A program made the translations under genes and the position numbers. A DNA stretch of 64,000 nucleotides from Kitasatospora sp. NBC_01250. GTDB taxonomy: Bacteria > Actinomycetota > Actinomycetes > Streptomycetales > Streptomycetaceae. The stretch covers positions 6,138,001-6,202,000 of the forward strand of contig NZ_CP108476.1 in NCBI RefSeq assembly GCF_036226465.1, given 5' to 3'. This document shows positions 26,186 through 34,611 of the stretch, piece by piece. Under the pieces are notes generated by a model. That model did not search any database, had not been told where the DNA came from, and saw only the letters and a list, made by a program, of their open reading frames with translations. Within the stretch, counting starts at the first letter, position 1; each line of letters starts with the position of its first letter.

Positions 26186-26641
26186 GTGACCGCAACCGAA
26201 CGCTCGCAGGAACTGATCACCGTCGCCGCCCAGGCGGCGGCCGACAAGCTCGCACAGAACGTGATCGCCTTCGACGTCAGTGACGTCCTGTCGATCACCG
26301 ACGCCTTCCTGATCGCCTCGGCGGCCAACGACCGCCAGGTCAAGGCGATCGCCGAGGCGATCGAGGACGCGCTGCGCGAGCAGCTGGACGCCAAGCCGGT
26401 GCGCCGCGAGGGCGAGCGCGAGGGCCGCTGGATCCTGCTCGACTACCTGGACATCGTGGTCCACGTCCAGCACTCCGAGGAGCGCTCTTTCTACTCGCTG
26501 GACCGCCTCTGGAAGGACTGCCCGGAGCTGCCGCTGCCCGCGGACGCGATGGCCACCCGCAACCGCCCGGAGGACGCCGACACCGACGAGGCCGGCAACG
26601 CCGTCGCCGCCGGTGACTACTTCATCCAGGACTTCAGCTGA
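26186..26641 (+). CDS. rsfS: Ribosome silencing factor RsfS (Iojap family)
   Basis: Binds ribosomal protein L14 and blocks subunit joining under starvation. The 151-residue protein carries the DUF143/Iojap signature: VIAFDVSDVLSITDAFLIASA near 30, then REGEREGRWILLDYLDIVVHV and FYSLDRLWKDCP. The C-terminal ~30 residues are acidic and variable. GTG 26186 follows GGAAGA. The family often sits next to nadD; here the LCP gene intervenes. The stop overlaps the next gene's probable CTG start. Confidence 0.94.
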   Translation: MTATERSQELITVAAQAAADKLAQNVIAFDVSDVLSITDAFLIASAANDRQVKAIAEAIEDALREQLDAKPVRREGEREGRWILLDYLDIVVHVQHSEERSFYSLDRLWKDCPELPLPADAMATRNRPEDADTDEAGNAVAAGDYFIQDFS

Positions 26642-27285
26642 CCAGCCGCGCGGGGGGACCGCGGATCGTCTTCTGGCGGCACGGCCAGACCTCCTGGAAC
26701 CTGGAGTCCCGGTTCCAGGGCAGCACCGACATCCCGCTGACCGAGGTCGGCCTGGACCAGGCCAGGCGGGCGGCCCGGCTGCTCGCCGGTCTGCGGCCCG
26801 ACCTGCTGATCTCCTCCGACCTGCAGCGGGCGGCGGCCACCGCGGCCGAGCTGTCCCGGGTCACCGGGCTGGACGCGCAACTGCACGAGGGCCTGCGGGA
26901 GACCTACGCGGGCAGCTGGCAGGGCCTGACCCACACCGAGATCCGCGAGCGCTACGCCGAGGAGTACGCGGCCTTCGGGCGCGGCGAGGCGGTACGGCGC
27001 GGTGGCGGGGAGCTGAGCACCGAGGTCGCCGACCGCGCGGTCCCGCCGGTGCTGGCGGCCTTCGAGAAGCTGCCCGAGGACGGCACCCTGGTGGTGGTCA
27101 GCCACGGCGGCACCATCCGCACCATGCTCGGCCATTTGCTGGGCCTGGACCCGAGTCAGTGGGAGTGCTTCGGCGGGCTGTCCAACTGCTCCTGGTCGGT
27201 ACTGGGACCGGGTGCGCGCGGCTGGCGGCTGCTGGAGCACAACGCGGGGTCGCTGCCGGAGCCGGTCATCGGCGACGACACCTGA
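26638..27285 (+). CDS. Histidine phosphatase family protein, probable CTG start
   Basis: Phosphoglycerate-mutase-like phosphatase of 215 residues. Catalytic His15 sits in FWRHGQTSWN, followed by the typical QGSTDIPLTEVGLDQA and SDLQRAAATA; the second catalytic His is in SHGGTIRTMLGH. An in-frame TGA at 26614 and the absence of any ATG, GTG or TTG before the RHG motif leave CTG 26638 as the only sensible start. It overlaps the rsfS stop as CTGA and has AGGA (26628-26631) 6 bp upstream. The next canonical start, GTG 27049, would remove the active site. It is cotranscribed with rsfS. Substrate is unknown. Confidence 0.88.
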   Translation: MTSRAGGPRIVFWRHGQTSWNLESRFQGSTDIPLTEVGLDQARRAARLLAGLRPDLLISSDLQRAAATAAELSRVTGLDAQLHEGLRETYAGSWQGLTHTEIRERYAEEYAAFGRGEAVRRGGGELSTEVADRAVPPVLAAFEKLPEDGTLVVVSHGGTIRTMLGHLLGLDPSQWECFGGLSNCSWSVLGPGARGWRLLEHNAGSLPEPVIGDDT

Positions 27286-27334
27286 GTCGGAGGGCGGGCG
27301 ACGGCGGGATTTCGTCATTCCGGGTCTGACCAGC

Positions 27335-27340
27335 TAGAGT
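27335..27340 (+). promoter_or_regulatory. -10 box (TAGAGT) of the tandem tRNA-Ala genes
   Basis: TAGAGT, with a weak -35 TTCGTC at 27311-27316 (18-bp spacer), 60 bp before the first tRNA. Confidence 0.5.
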
Positions 27341-27399
27341 CTTCCTCGTTCGCAGGAGAGAACGCCGCCCGGAAGGGAGGCGGGAAATCCTGGGAGTGC

Positions 27400-27472
<73 letters not shown>

Positions 27473-27509
27473 CTCCGCACCAGCGGTCCGCGAGGGCCGT
27501 GCGTGTCGC

Positions 27510-27582
<73 letters not shown>

Positions 27583-27587
27583 CAGAC

Positions 27588-27627
27588 CGCTGAAGGGCCG
27601 GTACCTCCAGGTACCGGCCCTTCAGCG
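27588..27627 (+). terminator. Terminator of the tandem tRNA-Ala genes
   Basis: Perfect 18-pair stem (arms 27588-27605 and 27610-27627, starting CGCTGAAGGGCC) with a TCCA loop, then TTTCC. It ends 16 bp before the stop of the convergent regulator gene and could serve both strands. Confidence 0.9.
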
Positions 27628-27643
27628 TTTCCGCGCGCACCGC

Positions 27644-28567
27644 TCAGTGCTGGTGGTCGACGACGGGCGCGCCGGGGTTGGCCGTGATCCAGGCCATCCG
27701 CTCCTGGTCGACCGGGCGCTCCGGGGTGTAGGCCACCAGGTACAGCTCCGGGGAGCCCGGCATGGTCAGGTACGCCGCCTGGACCCGGATCTCGCCCACC
27801 GCCGCGTGCCGGAACACCTTCAGCGTGGTGGTGGGCGGCGCCACCTGCTGGGTCGCCCACAGCTCGCGGAACCGGGAGCTGGTCGTGCACAGCTCGCGCA
27901 CCCAGCGCTCCCAGCCCGGCTCGCCGACGTGCGAGGCGTAGGCCGCCCGCATCACCCCGACCATCCGCGGCAGCTCCTCGTCACGGTTGACGAAGGGGTT
28001 GCAGCAGTCGGGCACGGTCAGCGCGCACCACATCGAGTTGCGCCTGCCGTGCGGGGCCACCGACCGGGTGGCGCCGGGGAAGAGCGCGTCGTAGCCCGCG
28101 TTGTAGGCCAGGATGTCGTACGCGCGGTTGCTGATCGCGGCGGGCATCGGGGCCAGGGCGTCCAGCACCTTCTGCAGCGCCGGGTCGGTGGCGGGGCAGG
28201 AGGCGCCCACGGTGTCGTCCGCGGGCAGGCCGGCCAGCCGGTACAGGTGCGCGCGCTGCACCTCGTCCAGGAGCAGGGCCCGCGCGATGGCCGACAGCAC
28301 CTGCTCGCTGGCGTTGATCGGGCGGCCCTGCTCCAACCACGTGTACCAGGTGACCCCGACGCCGGCGAGCTGCGCCACCTCCTCGCGGCGCAGGCCCGGG
28401 GTGCGGCGGCGCAGGCCGGGCGACAGGCCGACGTCCCCCGGCGCGACCCGGGCCCGACAGGCTTTGAGGAAGGCCGCGAGCTCCGTGCGGCGGGCGTGTG
28501 CCCGACCGCTGCCGGGGGCGGGGCCGGGGTCGGCGGCGTTCACGGGAGGGCTGTCGAGCACGGTCAT
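27644..28567 (-). CDS. XRE-family regulator with MmyB-like ligand-binding domain
   Basis: Transcriptional regulator of 307 residues. The helix-turn-helix lies at about 50-90 (RRRTPGLRREEVAQLAGVGVTWYTWLEQG), the hallmark of the MmyB/MLTR class. The C-terminal MLTR ligand-binding domain spans about 115-285 and in relatives binds fatty acids. ATG 28567 is chosen because AGGA lies 7 bp upstream; seven more in-frame residues exist upstream but lack a site. It is divergent from an MFS pump gene 102 bp away, the usual arrangement of such regulators with their targets, so it probably controls that pump and itself. Confidence 0.87.
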   Translation of the reverse strand: MTVLDSPPVNAADPGPAPGSGRAHARRTELAAFLKACRARVAPGDVGLSPGLRRRTPGLRREEVAQLAGVGVTWYTWLEQGRPINASEQVLSAIARALLLDEVQRAHLYRLAGLPADDTVGASCPATDPALQKVLDALAPMPAAISNRAYDILAYNAGYDALFPGATRSVAPHGRRNSMWCALTVPDCCNPFVNRDEELPRMVGVMRAAYASHVGEPGWERWVRELCTTSSRFRELWATQQVAPPTTTLKVFRHAAVGEIRVQAAYLTMPGSPELYLVAYTPERPVDQERMAWITANPGAPVVDHQH

Positions 28568-28612
28568 GCGCCCATCCTGACGCAGCACCGCGGGCTTTGG
28601 GAGGTAGTGCCG

Positions 28613-28648
28613 GTACCAGGATCAGCAGGCTCTAACCACCAGTACCAG
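28613..28648 (+). promoter_or_regulatory. Candidate operator between the regulator and the MFS gene
   Basis: GTACCAG occurs at 28613-28619 (inside the palindrome GGTACC) and again at 28642-28648 in the 102-bp divergent intergenic region. Confidence 0.4.
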
Positions 28649-28669
28649 CGCCCCGGCAGGCTGGTCCCC

Positions 28670-30148
28670 ATGACGGACCTTCAGCTCGCCGGACCAGCCG
28701 AGTCCCTGGGACCGACCCGGAGCCGCCCCTCGGGGCCGAAGCCGACCGGCGCGGCCCGCGACCGCTCGGGCCTGCTCCTCGCCCTCATCCTGACCGGCCA
28801 GTTCATGGCGGTGCTGGACGTGGCGATCGTCAACGTCGCGGTCCCGACCATCCGGCTCGACCTGCACGCCTCCGGCGCCGGCCTGCAACTGGTGATCGCC
28901 GGCTACACCATCGCGTACGCGGTGCTGCTGATCACCGGTGCCCGGCTGGGCGCCCGGTTCGGCCACCGGCCGCTCTTCCAGGCCGGCCTGGCCGTCTTCA
29001 CCGCCTCCTCGCTGGCCTGCGGCCTGGCCCAGGACACCGGCAGCCTGATCGCCTTCCGGGTGCTCCAGGGGATCGGGTCGGCGCTGATGGTGCCCCAGGT
29101 GATGAGCCTGATCCAGAAGACCTTCACCGGGGCGGCCCGGGCCCGGGCGCTGGGCATCTACACCGCCGTCCTGGCCGGCGCCACCGTGGTCGGCCAGATC
29201 CTGGGCGGGGTGCTGGTCAGCGCCGACCTCTTCGGCTCGGGCTGGCGGCCGGTCTTCCTGGTGAACGTGCCGATCGGCGTGCTGCTGCTGGTGGCCGGGC
29301 ACTGGGCGCTGCCCCGGCTGCCGGTGGACCGCGAGCGCCGCCTCGACCTGGTGGGCCTGGTGGTGCTGGCGCTGGCGATCGGGCTGCTGGTGGTGCCGCT
29401 GGTGCTCGGCCACGACCTCGGCTGGCCGCGCTGGAGCTGGCTGGCGATGGCCGCATCGGTGCTCGCCTTCGCCCTCTTCGTGCTGGTCGAGCGCCGGATC
29501 GCGGCGCGCGGCGGCCAGCCGCTGATCCACGGGCGGGTGCTGCGCTCGGCGGGTCTGCTGCCCGCCTCGGTGGGGATCTTCGTGGTCATGCTCAACTTCT
29601 CCGGCTTCATGTTCTCCTTCGCGCTGCACCTGCAGGCGGGCCTGGGAGACAGCCCGCTCCGCGCGGGCCTGCTGTTCGGTCCGGTCGCGCTCGGCTTCGG
29701 GCTCTGCGGCCTGCACTGGCAGCGGCTGCCCGCGCGCCTGCACCTGCCGCTGCCGGTGGCCGCCCTGCTGGTGGTGGCGCTCGGCTACCTGGCGGTGGGC
29801 CAGCTGATGCGCTCGGGCGGGCAGTTGGGCCTGGCCGGCGGAGCGCTGCTGGTGGTGGTGGGGGCGGCATCGGGCTGCGCCTACAGCCCGCTGTTCGCCC
29901 GGGCGCTCAGCCGGGTGGCACCCGCGGACGCGGCGGACGCCAGCGGCGTGCTGGTCACGATGGTCCAACTCGGGCAGGTGGTCGGCGTCTCCCTGGTCGG
30001 GACGGTCTTTCTGAGCTCGGTGCACTACCCGGCCCCGGCTGCCGTCTCCGGCCACGCGTTGGCCGTCACCACCGCCGTGCTGGTGGCCTCCTCGGTGGTG
30101 GCGGCGGGCTTCGCCGCGCGCACCCGCCGCGCGGCGGCCCTCGGCTGA
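28670..30148 (+). CDS. MFS drug transporter, DHA2 (14-helix) family
   Basis: Proton-driven efflux pump, probably for drugs or toxic lipids. From ATG 28670 the protein has 492 residues with about 14 helices, starting near residue 34. DHA2 motifs are visible: FMAVLDVAIVNVAVPTI (motif D1), LLITGARLGARFGHR (motif A) and GIYTAVLAGATVVGQILGGVL (motif C region). The open frame extends upstream across the regulator on the other strand; that part is not family-like. The gene lies between two identical tRNA-Ala genes and beside its likely regulator, which suggests an acquired cassette. Confidence 0.88.
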   Translation: MTDLQLAGPAESLGPTRSRPSGPKPTGAARDRSGLLLALILTGQFMAVLDVAIVNVAVPTIRLDLHASGAGLQLVIAGYTIAYAVLLITGARLGARFGHRPLFQAGLAVFTASSLACGLAQDTGSLIAFRVLQGIGSALMVPQVMSLIQKTFTGAARARALGIYTAVLAGATVVGQILGGVLVSADLFGSGWRPVFLVNVPIGVLLLVAGHWALPRLPVDRERRLDLVGLVVLALAIGLLVVPLVLGHDLGWPRWSWLAMAASVLAFALFVLVERRIAARGGQPLIHGRVLRSAGLLPASVGIFVVMLNFSGFMFSFALHLQAGLGDSPLRAGLLFGPVALGFGLCGLHWQRLPARLHLPLPVAALLVVALGYLAVGQLMRSGGQLGLAGGALLVVVGAASGCAYSPLFARALSRVAPADAADASGVLVTMVQLGQVVGVSLVGTVFLSSVHYPAPAAVSGHALAVTTAVLVASSVVAAGFAARTRRAAALG

Positions 30149-30269
30149 ACCGGCACCGGGCCCCGGCGCAGCGGCGATCTCCCGTCCGTTCCCGACCCGC
30201 CCGCGTCCCGCTCCCGGCCTCCCCGGGGCGGGGCGGGGAACGGATTCGTTAACCATCCCGTCGACCGTG

Positions 30270-30275
30270 TAAAGT
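30270..30275 (+). promoter_or_regulatory. -10 box (TAAAGT) of the third tRNA-Ala
   Basis: TAAAGT 60 bp before the tRNA, in an unusually AT-rich patch (30245-30330). The -35 is unclear. Confidence 0.45.
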
Positions 30276-30334
30276 AAGACGTGTCGCCGCGGGAGACCAG
30301 GGCGGCAAAAATATGCGCCACGAAAATCGCATAC

Positions 30335-30407
<73 letters not shown>

Positions 30408-30414
30408 CAGTGAT

Positions 30415-30451
30415 CCGAGGGTCGCCTTCCACATCGGGAGGCGACCCTCGG
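30415..30451 (+). terminator. Terminator of the third tRNA-Ala
   Basis: Sixteen-pair stem beginning CCGAGGGTCGCCT (one G-T pair) with a 5-base loop ACATC, then GCGTTTCG. Confidence 0.85.
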
Positions 30452-30485
30452 GCGTTTCGCGGGTGACCGTCAGCCGGTGCCCGGC

Positions 30486-31778
30486 TCAGACCCGTCGCGG
30501 CGACCGGGCGAACCTGGGCAGCAGCGCCGCCGCCACGGTGACCGTGCCGAGCACCAGGAAGGCCGTCCCGTACGAGGCCCGCGCGGCCAGCTCGGAGACC
30601 GCCAGCGGTCCGGCGATCCCCGCGAGGCTCCAGCCGATCAGCATCAGCCCGTACACCCCGCCCGCGTGGGTCAGCCCGAAGAACTCCGAGGCCATGGCCG
30701 GCATCGTGGCGAAGCCGCCGCCGAAGGAGAGGCAGACCAGCGCCGCCAGCGGGAGGAAGAGCCCGGGGGTGCTGACCTGGGAGAGCGCGACCAGGCACAG
30801 TCCTTGCGAGGCGAGCATCAGCACGAAGGCACCGGTCAGCCCGGTCCGCCCCGACAGCCATGCCCACATCGGCCGGCCGACCGTGTTGAACACCCCGAGC
30901 GCGCCGGTCACGGCGGCGGCTGCCGTCGGGCTCAGCCCGGTCAGGCTGCGGGCCGCCGGGGCGAGCACCGAGAGCATGCTGATCCCGGCCGCGGTGTTGA
31001 AGAAGAGGATCAGGGTCAGCAGGTACCACTGCCGGGTGCGCAGTGCCTGGGCCGGACGGTAGTCACGGGCGGCGAGCGGACCGTGCTGGGCCGGGACGGC
31101 GAGCGGACGCGGCGGATTGCGGAAGAAGGCGGCGCCGGTGAGCGTGGTCACCAGGAAGATCCCGCCGAGCACCAGCAGCGCCCGCGCCGGGTCGGCCGCG
31201 TAGTGCGCCACCAGCAGCCGGGCGAGCGGCGCGCTGAGCACCGAGCCCAGCCCGAAGCCGCCCGCTGCCACCGCCGCGGCGAGCGCCCGGTGTCCGGGGA
31301 ACCAGCGCTGCAGCAGGGTGGTCGGCACGATGTAGCCGAGCCCGAGGCCCACTCCGCTCACCACGCCGTAGCCCAGCAGCACCAGCCAGAAGTCCGCCCG
31401 GCCGTGTGCGCAGCCCGCCAGCAGCAGGCCGCCGGAGTAGAGCAGACCGGCCAGCAGGGCGATCCCGCGCGGTGGCCGCTTGCTCATCAGCAGTCCGCCC
31501 AGCACGGTGCCCAGGAAGACCAGCGCGTGCGCGGTGGCGAACGGCAGCCCGGCCTCCCCGCGGCCGAGCGCGAAGCTGCTGTCCGGATTCTGCAGCCCGG
31601 CCGACAGGATGCTCCAGGAGTAGATGGCCCCGTAGGCGAGCTGGTTGAGCACCACGGCGGCGGCCACCAGGCCCCGGCGGCGGCCGATCCGCCGGCGGCG
31701 CCTGGGCGGAGCGGCCCCGTCGAGGCCGGGGCGGGGGAGCAGGATGGCTGACTGCACGGGGATCACCGTTCTTCTCAT
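30486..31778 (-). CDS. MFS transporter, oxalate/formate antiporter-like (OFA) family
   Basis: Twelve-helix permease of 430 residues. The cytosolic N-terminus is basic (RRRRRIGRRRG), and the first helix begins near residue 36. OFA-type features include NQLAYGAIYSWSIL near 45 and YIVPTTLLQRWFPGHRALA near 150, and a GVFNTVGRPMWAWLSGRTG loop near 292. Substrate cannot be named; the family transports small carboxylates. ATG 31778 follows a GAGAAGAG site. It is divergent from the regulator gene at 31996, which may control it. Confidence 0.85.
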   Translation of the reverse strand: MRRTVIPVQSAILLPRPGLDGAAPPRRRRRIGRRRGLVAAAVVLNQLAYGAIYSWSILSAGLQNPDSSFALGRGEAGLPFATAHALVFLGTVLGGLLMSKRPPRGIALLAGLLYSGGLLLAGCAHGRADFWLVLLGYGVVSGVGLGLGYIVPTTLLQRWFPGHRALAAAVAAGGFGLGSVLSAPLARLLVAHYAADPARALLVLGGIFLVTTLTGAAFFRNPPRPLAVPAQHGPLAARDYRPAQALRTRQWYLLTLILFFNTAAGISMLSVLAPAARSLTGLSPTAAAAVTGALGVFNTVGRPMWAWLSGRTGLTGAFVLMLASQGLCLVALSQVSTPGLFLPLAALVCLSFGGGFATMPAMASEFFGLTHAGGVYGLMLIGWSLAGIAGPLAVSELAARASYGTAFLVLGTVTVAAALLPRFARSPRRV

Positions 31779-31983
31779 GGCACTCTTCTCATCTCCCAGC
31801 CGCGTGACGGGCAGCCGAGCACGCGGACGCCGGGTTCCGGCTGTCTTACGCTCCGTGACCGCTTCTGGTTACGCGCTGCGGCGGGTGCGGCCCTGGGCTG
31901 GTGAATCGTCTGACCCAATCGGCGGTTCTGAATACGGAGGGTGACCTGTGTGTGATAGCGCCCGAGTCCCGGCCACGGCCCGC

Positions 31984-31989
31984 TACGGT
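31984..31989 (+). promoter_or_regulatory. Leaderless -10 box (TACGGT)
   Basis: TACGGT with 6 bp to ATG 31996; it selects this start over GTG 31948. Confidence 0.55.
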
Positions 31990-31995
31990 CGGGCC

Positions 31996-33333
31996 ATGGC
32001 CGACCTCGTCCGCAAGCGCAACGAAGAACTCGCCCGGATACTCCACCAGCTCTCCTGGAGCCCGGAGCGGCTGGCGCGCGAGGTCAACCTGGTGCTCCCC
32101 GCAGGCCTGTCGATCAGCCTGACCGCGCCGTACAAGTGGCGGGACCGCGGCATGGTGCCGCGCGCCCCGCACGATCTGACGGTCTGCGAGGTGCTGAGCC
32201 GGGCGGTGGGCATCGCGGTGACCTATGAGCAGCTGTGGGGCCGGATGGGCAGCAACCGGGGCGCCAAGGTGCTGTCGGCCCGGCTGCTGACCGATCCGTG
32301 GACGGCGGACACCGCGCAGCTGGCGCTGCGCGAGGCGGGGGCGCAGGCCGCGCCGGTCCGGCTCACCGACCTGTTCCGCGGCGGGGAGCTGGCGGCGGCG
32401 GTCGAGCACTGGTCGAGCCCGCCGCCGCCGCTGACCGGCGGCGAGGGCGCGCTGCGCGTCACGGGCGGACAGCTGACCGATCTGCGGCTCGGCTACCACG
32501 GCAAGCGCCGGCTGGCCCAGGCCTGCGGCGGCGGTCTGGTGCTGGAGCCGGCCAGGGCCGAGCTGGCGATGGCGGGCAAGTTGCTGGAGCTGGGCGGCTA
32601 CGCGGACGACGAGCGGCTGGGGCGGGCGCTCTACGGCGCGGCCGGGCGGCTGGCCCGGCTGGTCGGCTGGGCCGCCGCCGACCTCGGGCAGGAGGCGGCG
32701 GCCCAGCGCTCGTACGTCGCGGCGCTGCGGGCCGCCCACGCGGCCGGGCGGCCCCGGCTGGCGATGAGCGTGGTCGGCAGCCTGGCGGTCCAGGTCACCT
32801 ACCAGGGCGCCGGTCGCGGCCTGGACCCCGCCGCACTGCTCGGCCGCGCGCTGGCGGCGGTCGGCGACCGGCTCTCGCAGCGCCAGCGGGCCCGTCAGCT
32901 GGGCCGGCTGGCGCTGGCCCGCGCCCGGTCCGGGCAGCGGGCGGGTGCCGAGGCGGCGGCCGAGGAGGCCTTCGCCCTGCTCGGCGCGGAGGGCGGGTGG
33001 CGGCGGGCCGAGCTGCTCGGCCTGGTCGGCGGGGCGTACCTCTTCCTGGACGAGCACGAACAGGCCCGGCCGATGCTGACCGAGGCGGTGGCCGGTGCGG
33101 CCGGGGCCAGGTCCCGGGCACTGCTGCTGATCCGCCTGGCCGGCTCCTGGCAGCGCACCGGCGAGGCCGTGCGCGCGGCCGAGGCCGCCGACCAGGCGCG
33201 CCGACTGGCCGCCGGGATGCAGTCGCAGGTGGTCGCCCGGGCGCTGCGGGAGCTGGACGGGCGCCCCGGACAGGGCGCCGCCCCGGCAGTGCCCGGGCGT
33301 TGGGCGGAGTTCGGGCAGGAAGGGCTCGGTTAG
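31996..33333 (+). CDS. Putative transcriptional regulator with TPR-like C-terminus
   Basis: Protein of 445 residues. The N-terminal ~85 residues look like a helix-turn-helix domain (SWSPERLAREVNLVL, then APYKWRDRGMVP and LTVCEVLSRAVGIAVTYEQLWG), similar to XRE-like regulators common in Streptomyces. Residues ~170-430 are all-helical, Ala/Leu/Arg-rich repeats of tetratricopeptide character. No membrane segment. Neighbours are an MFS gene (divergent) and a galE-like gene downstream whose -10 box overlaps this gene's stop codon. Ligand and targets are unknown. Confidence 0.68.
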   Translation: MADLVRKRNEELARILHQLSWSPERLAREVNLVLPAGLSISLTAPYKWRDRGMVPRAPHDLTVCEVLSRAVGIAVTYEQLWGRMGSNRGAKVLSARLLTDPWTADTAQLALREAGAQAAPVRLTDLFRGGELAAAVEHWSSPPPPLTGGEGALRVTGGQLTDLRLGYHGKRRLAQACGGGLVLEPARAELAMAGKLLELGGYADDERLGRALYGAAGRLARLVGWAAADLGQEAAAQRSYVAALRAAHAAGRPRLAMSVVGSLAVQVTYQGAGRGLDPAALLGRALAAVGDRLSQRQRARQLGRLALARARSGQRAGAEAAAEEAFALLGAEGGWRRAELLGLVGGAYLFLDEHEQARPMLTEAVAGAAGARSRALLLIRLAGSWQRTGEAVRAAEAADQARRLAAGMQSQVVARALRELDGRPGQGAAPAVPGRWAEFGQEGLG

Positions 33334-33336
33334 GCT
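33331..33336 (+). promoter_or_regulatory. -10 box (TAGGCT) of galE, overlapping the upstream stop
   Basis: The TAG stop of the regulator gene is also the first half of TAGGCT, 40 bp before ATG 33376. Confidence 0.5.
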
Positions 33337-33375
33337 TCCCGGGGAACAGCGGACGGACGGGAAGGCTCGCAGCTC

Positions 33376-34365
33376 ATGAAGGTACTGATCTCCGGTGGCG
33401 CCGGGTACATCGGCAGCACCGTCGCCTCGGCCTGCCTGGACGCCGGTGTCACGCCCGTCGTCCTGGACAGCCTGGTGACGGGCCGTCAGGAGTTCGCCGA
33501 GGGGCGTGCCTTCTACCAGGGCGACATCGCGGACGGCGCGCTGGTGGACCGGATCTTCGCCGAGCACCCGGAGATCGAGGCGGTCGTGCACTGCGCCGCG
33601 CTGATCGTGGTGCCGGACTCGGTGGGCGACCCGATCGGGTACTACCGGGCGAACGTGGCCAAGAGCCTGGACTTCGTCGGGCACCTGATCCGCAACGGCT
33701 GCGAGAAGATGATCTTCTCCTCCTCCGGGTCGATCTACCTGCCGGGCGAGGACTTCAGCGTCGACGAGGAGTCGGGCATCGCCCCGCAGAGCCCGTACGC
33801 GCGCACCAAGGCCGTCTGCGAGGGCATGTTCGCCGACATCGCCGCCACCCAGCCGATCCGGATCCTCTCGCTGCGCTACTTCAACCCGATCGGCGCCGAC
33901 CCCCGGCTGCGGACCGGCCTGCAGGTGCGCCGGCCCAGCCACGCGCTCGGCAAGCTGATCGAGGCGCAGGAGACCGGCGTGCCGTTCCAGGTCACCGGCA
34001 CCCACTGGCCGACCCGCGACGGCTCCGGCATCCGCGACTACGTGCACGTCTGGGACCTGGCGGCCGCGCACGTCGCGGCGCTGAAGGGGTTCGAGGCGGC
34101 GCTGGAGGGCAAGCGCTCCTCGGTGATCAACCTCGGCACCGGGACCGGCACCACCGTCAACGAGCTGATCGACGCCTTCAACAGCGTGGTCACCCCGCCG
34201 GTGGCGAAGGTCGAGACCGAGAGCCGCCCCGGCGACGTGGCCGGCGCCTACACCCGCAGCGACCGGGCCAAGCGGCTGCTCGGCTGGGAGCCGCAGCTCA
34301 GCCTCGCCGAGGGCATCCGCGACTCGCTGCGCTGGGCCGCGATCCGCGACGAGCGGCTGGCCTGA
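33376..34365 (+). CDS. galE: UDP-glucose 4-epimerase family protein
   Basis: Extended short-chain dehydrogenase that interconverts UDP-glucose and UDP-galactose or related sugars. The 329-residue protein starts MKVLISGGAGYIGS with the NAD-binding GxxGxxG motif. The active site has SSSGSIY and Tyr-xxx-Lys in SPYARTK. LRYFNPIGADP and GIRDYVHVWDLAAAHV are classical GalE motifs. Ten percent or so shorter than the largest GalE proteins but normal for bacteria. It stands alone, closed by a 13-pair terminator. The exact substrate could be another UDP-sugar. Confidence 0.88.
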   Translation: MKVLISGGAGYIGSTVASACLDAGVTPVVLDSLVTGRQEFAEGRAFYQGDIADGALVDRIFAEHPEIEAVVHCAALIVVPDSVGDPIGYYRANVAKSLDFVGHLIRNGCEKMIFSSSGSIYLPGEDFSVDEESGIAPQSPYARTKAVCEGMFADIAATQPIRILSLRYFNPIGADPRLRTGLQVRRPSHALGKLIEAQETGVPFQVTGTHWPTRDGSGIRDYVHVWDLAAAHVAALKGFEAALEGKRSSVINLGTGTGTTVNELIDAFNSVVTPPVAKVETESRPGDVAGAYTRSDRAKRLLGWEPQLSLAEGIRDSLRWAAIRDERLA

Positions 34366-34371
34366 GCGCCC

Positions 34372-34404
34372 CGTGCTCGGGGCGCGCACCACGCCCCGAG
34401 CACG
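34372..34404 (+). terminator. galE terminator
   Basis: Perfect 13-pair stem CGTGCTCGGGGCG / CGCCCCGAGCACG with a 7-base loop, ending 7 bp before the -10 box of the leuS leader. Confidence 0.85.
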
Positions 34405-34411
34405 CCTGCGG

Positions 34412-34417
34412 TACCCT
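34412..34417 (+). promoter_or_regulatory. -10 box (TACCCT) of the leuS leader transcript
   Basis: TACCCT with 6 bp to the ATG of the leader peptide at 34424, so the leader peptide itself would be translated from a leaderless mRNA. Confidence 0.65.
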
Positions 34418-34423
34418 GCTGCC

Positions 34424-34462
34424 ATGCGAACCGTGCGCCTGCTCCTTAGCCGGCCGCGCTGA
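34424..34462 (+). CDS. Leucine leader peptide of the leuS attenuator
   Basis: Twelve-codon open frame reading MRTVRLLLSRPR, with three adjacent leucine codons CTG-CTC-CTT. Ribosome stalling at these codons when charged tRNA-Leu is scarce would change folding of the RNA downstream. Terminator and an alternative hairpin follow within 60 nt. Leader-peptide attenuators upstream of leuS have been predicted before in some Streptomyces; this is a clear instance. The open frame has no ribosome-binding site and depends on leaderless initiation. Confidence 0.85.
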   Translation: MRTVRLLLSRPR

Positions 34463-34485
34463 CCAGGACCGGCCGAGCCCAGCGG

Positions 34486-34533
34486 GCCACGCCGGAGTCA
34501 GCGTGGCGTCCCCTCCTGTCGAGGGGCTTTTTT
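34486..34533 (+). terminator. leuS attenuator terminator with adjacent hairpin
   Basis: The terminator is CCCCTC (34510-34515), loop CTGTC, GAGGGG (34521-34526), then C and six T residues. Just upstream a separate hairpin pairs GCCACGC (34486-34492) with GCGTGGC (34501-34507). The leader peptide stop lies 24 bp before the first arm. Which segment acts as antiterminator is not settled by eye. Confidence 0.85.
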
Positions 34534-34611
34534 GTTTCTCCGGGCCTTGCGCGCCGTGCCCGGCACCCCCGCTGACGATTCGCGATCTGACACGATGGAG
34601 CCTGAAGGATC

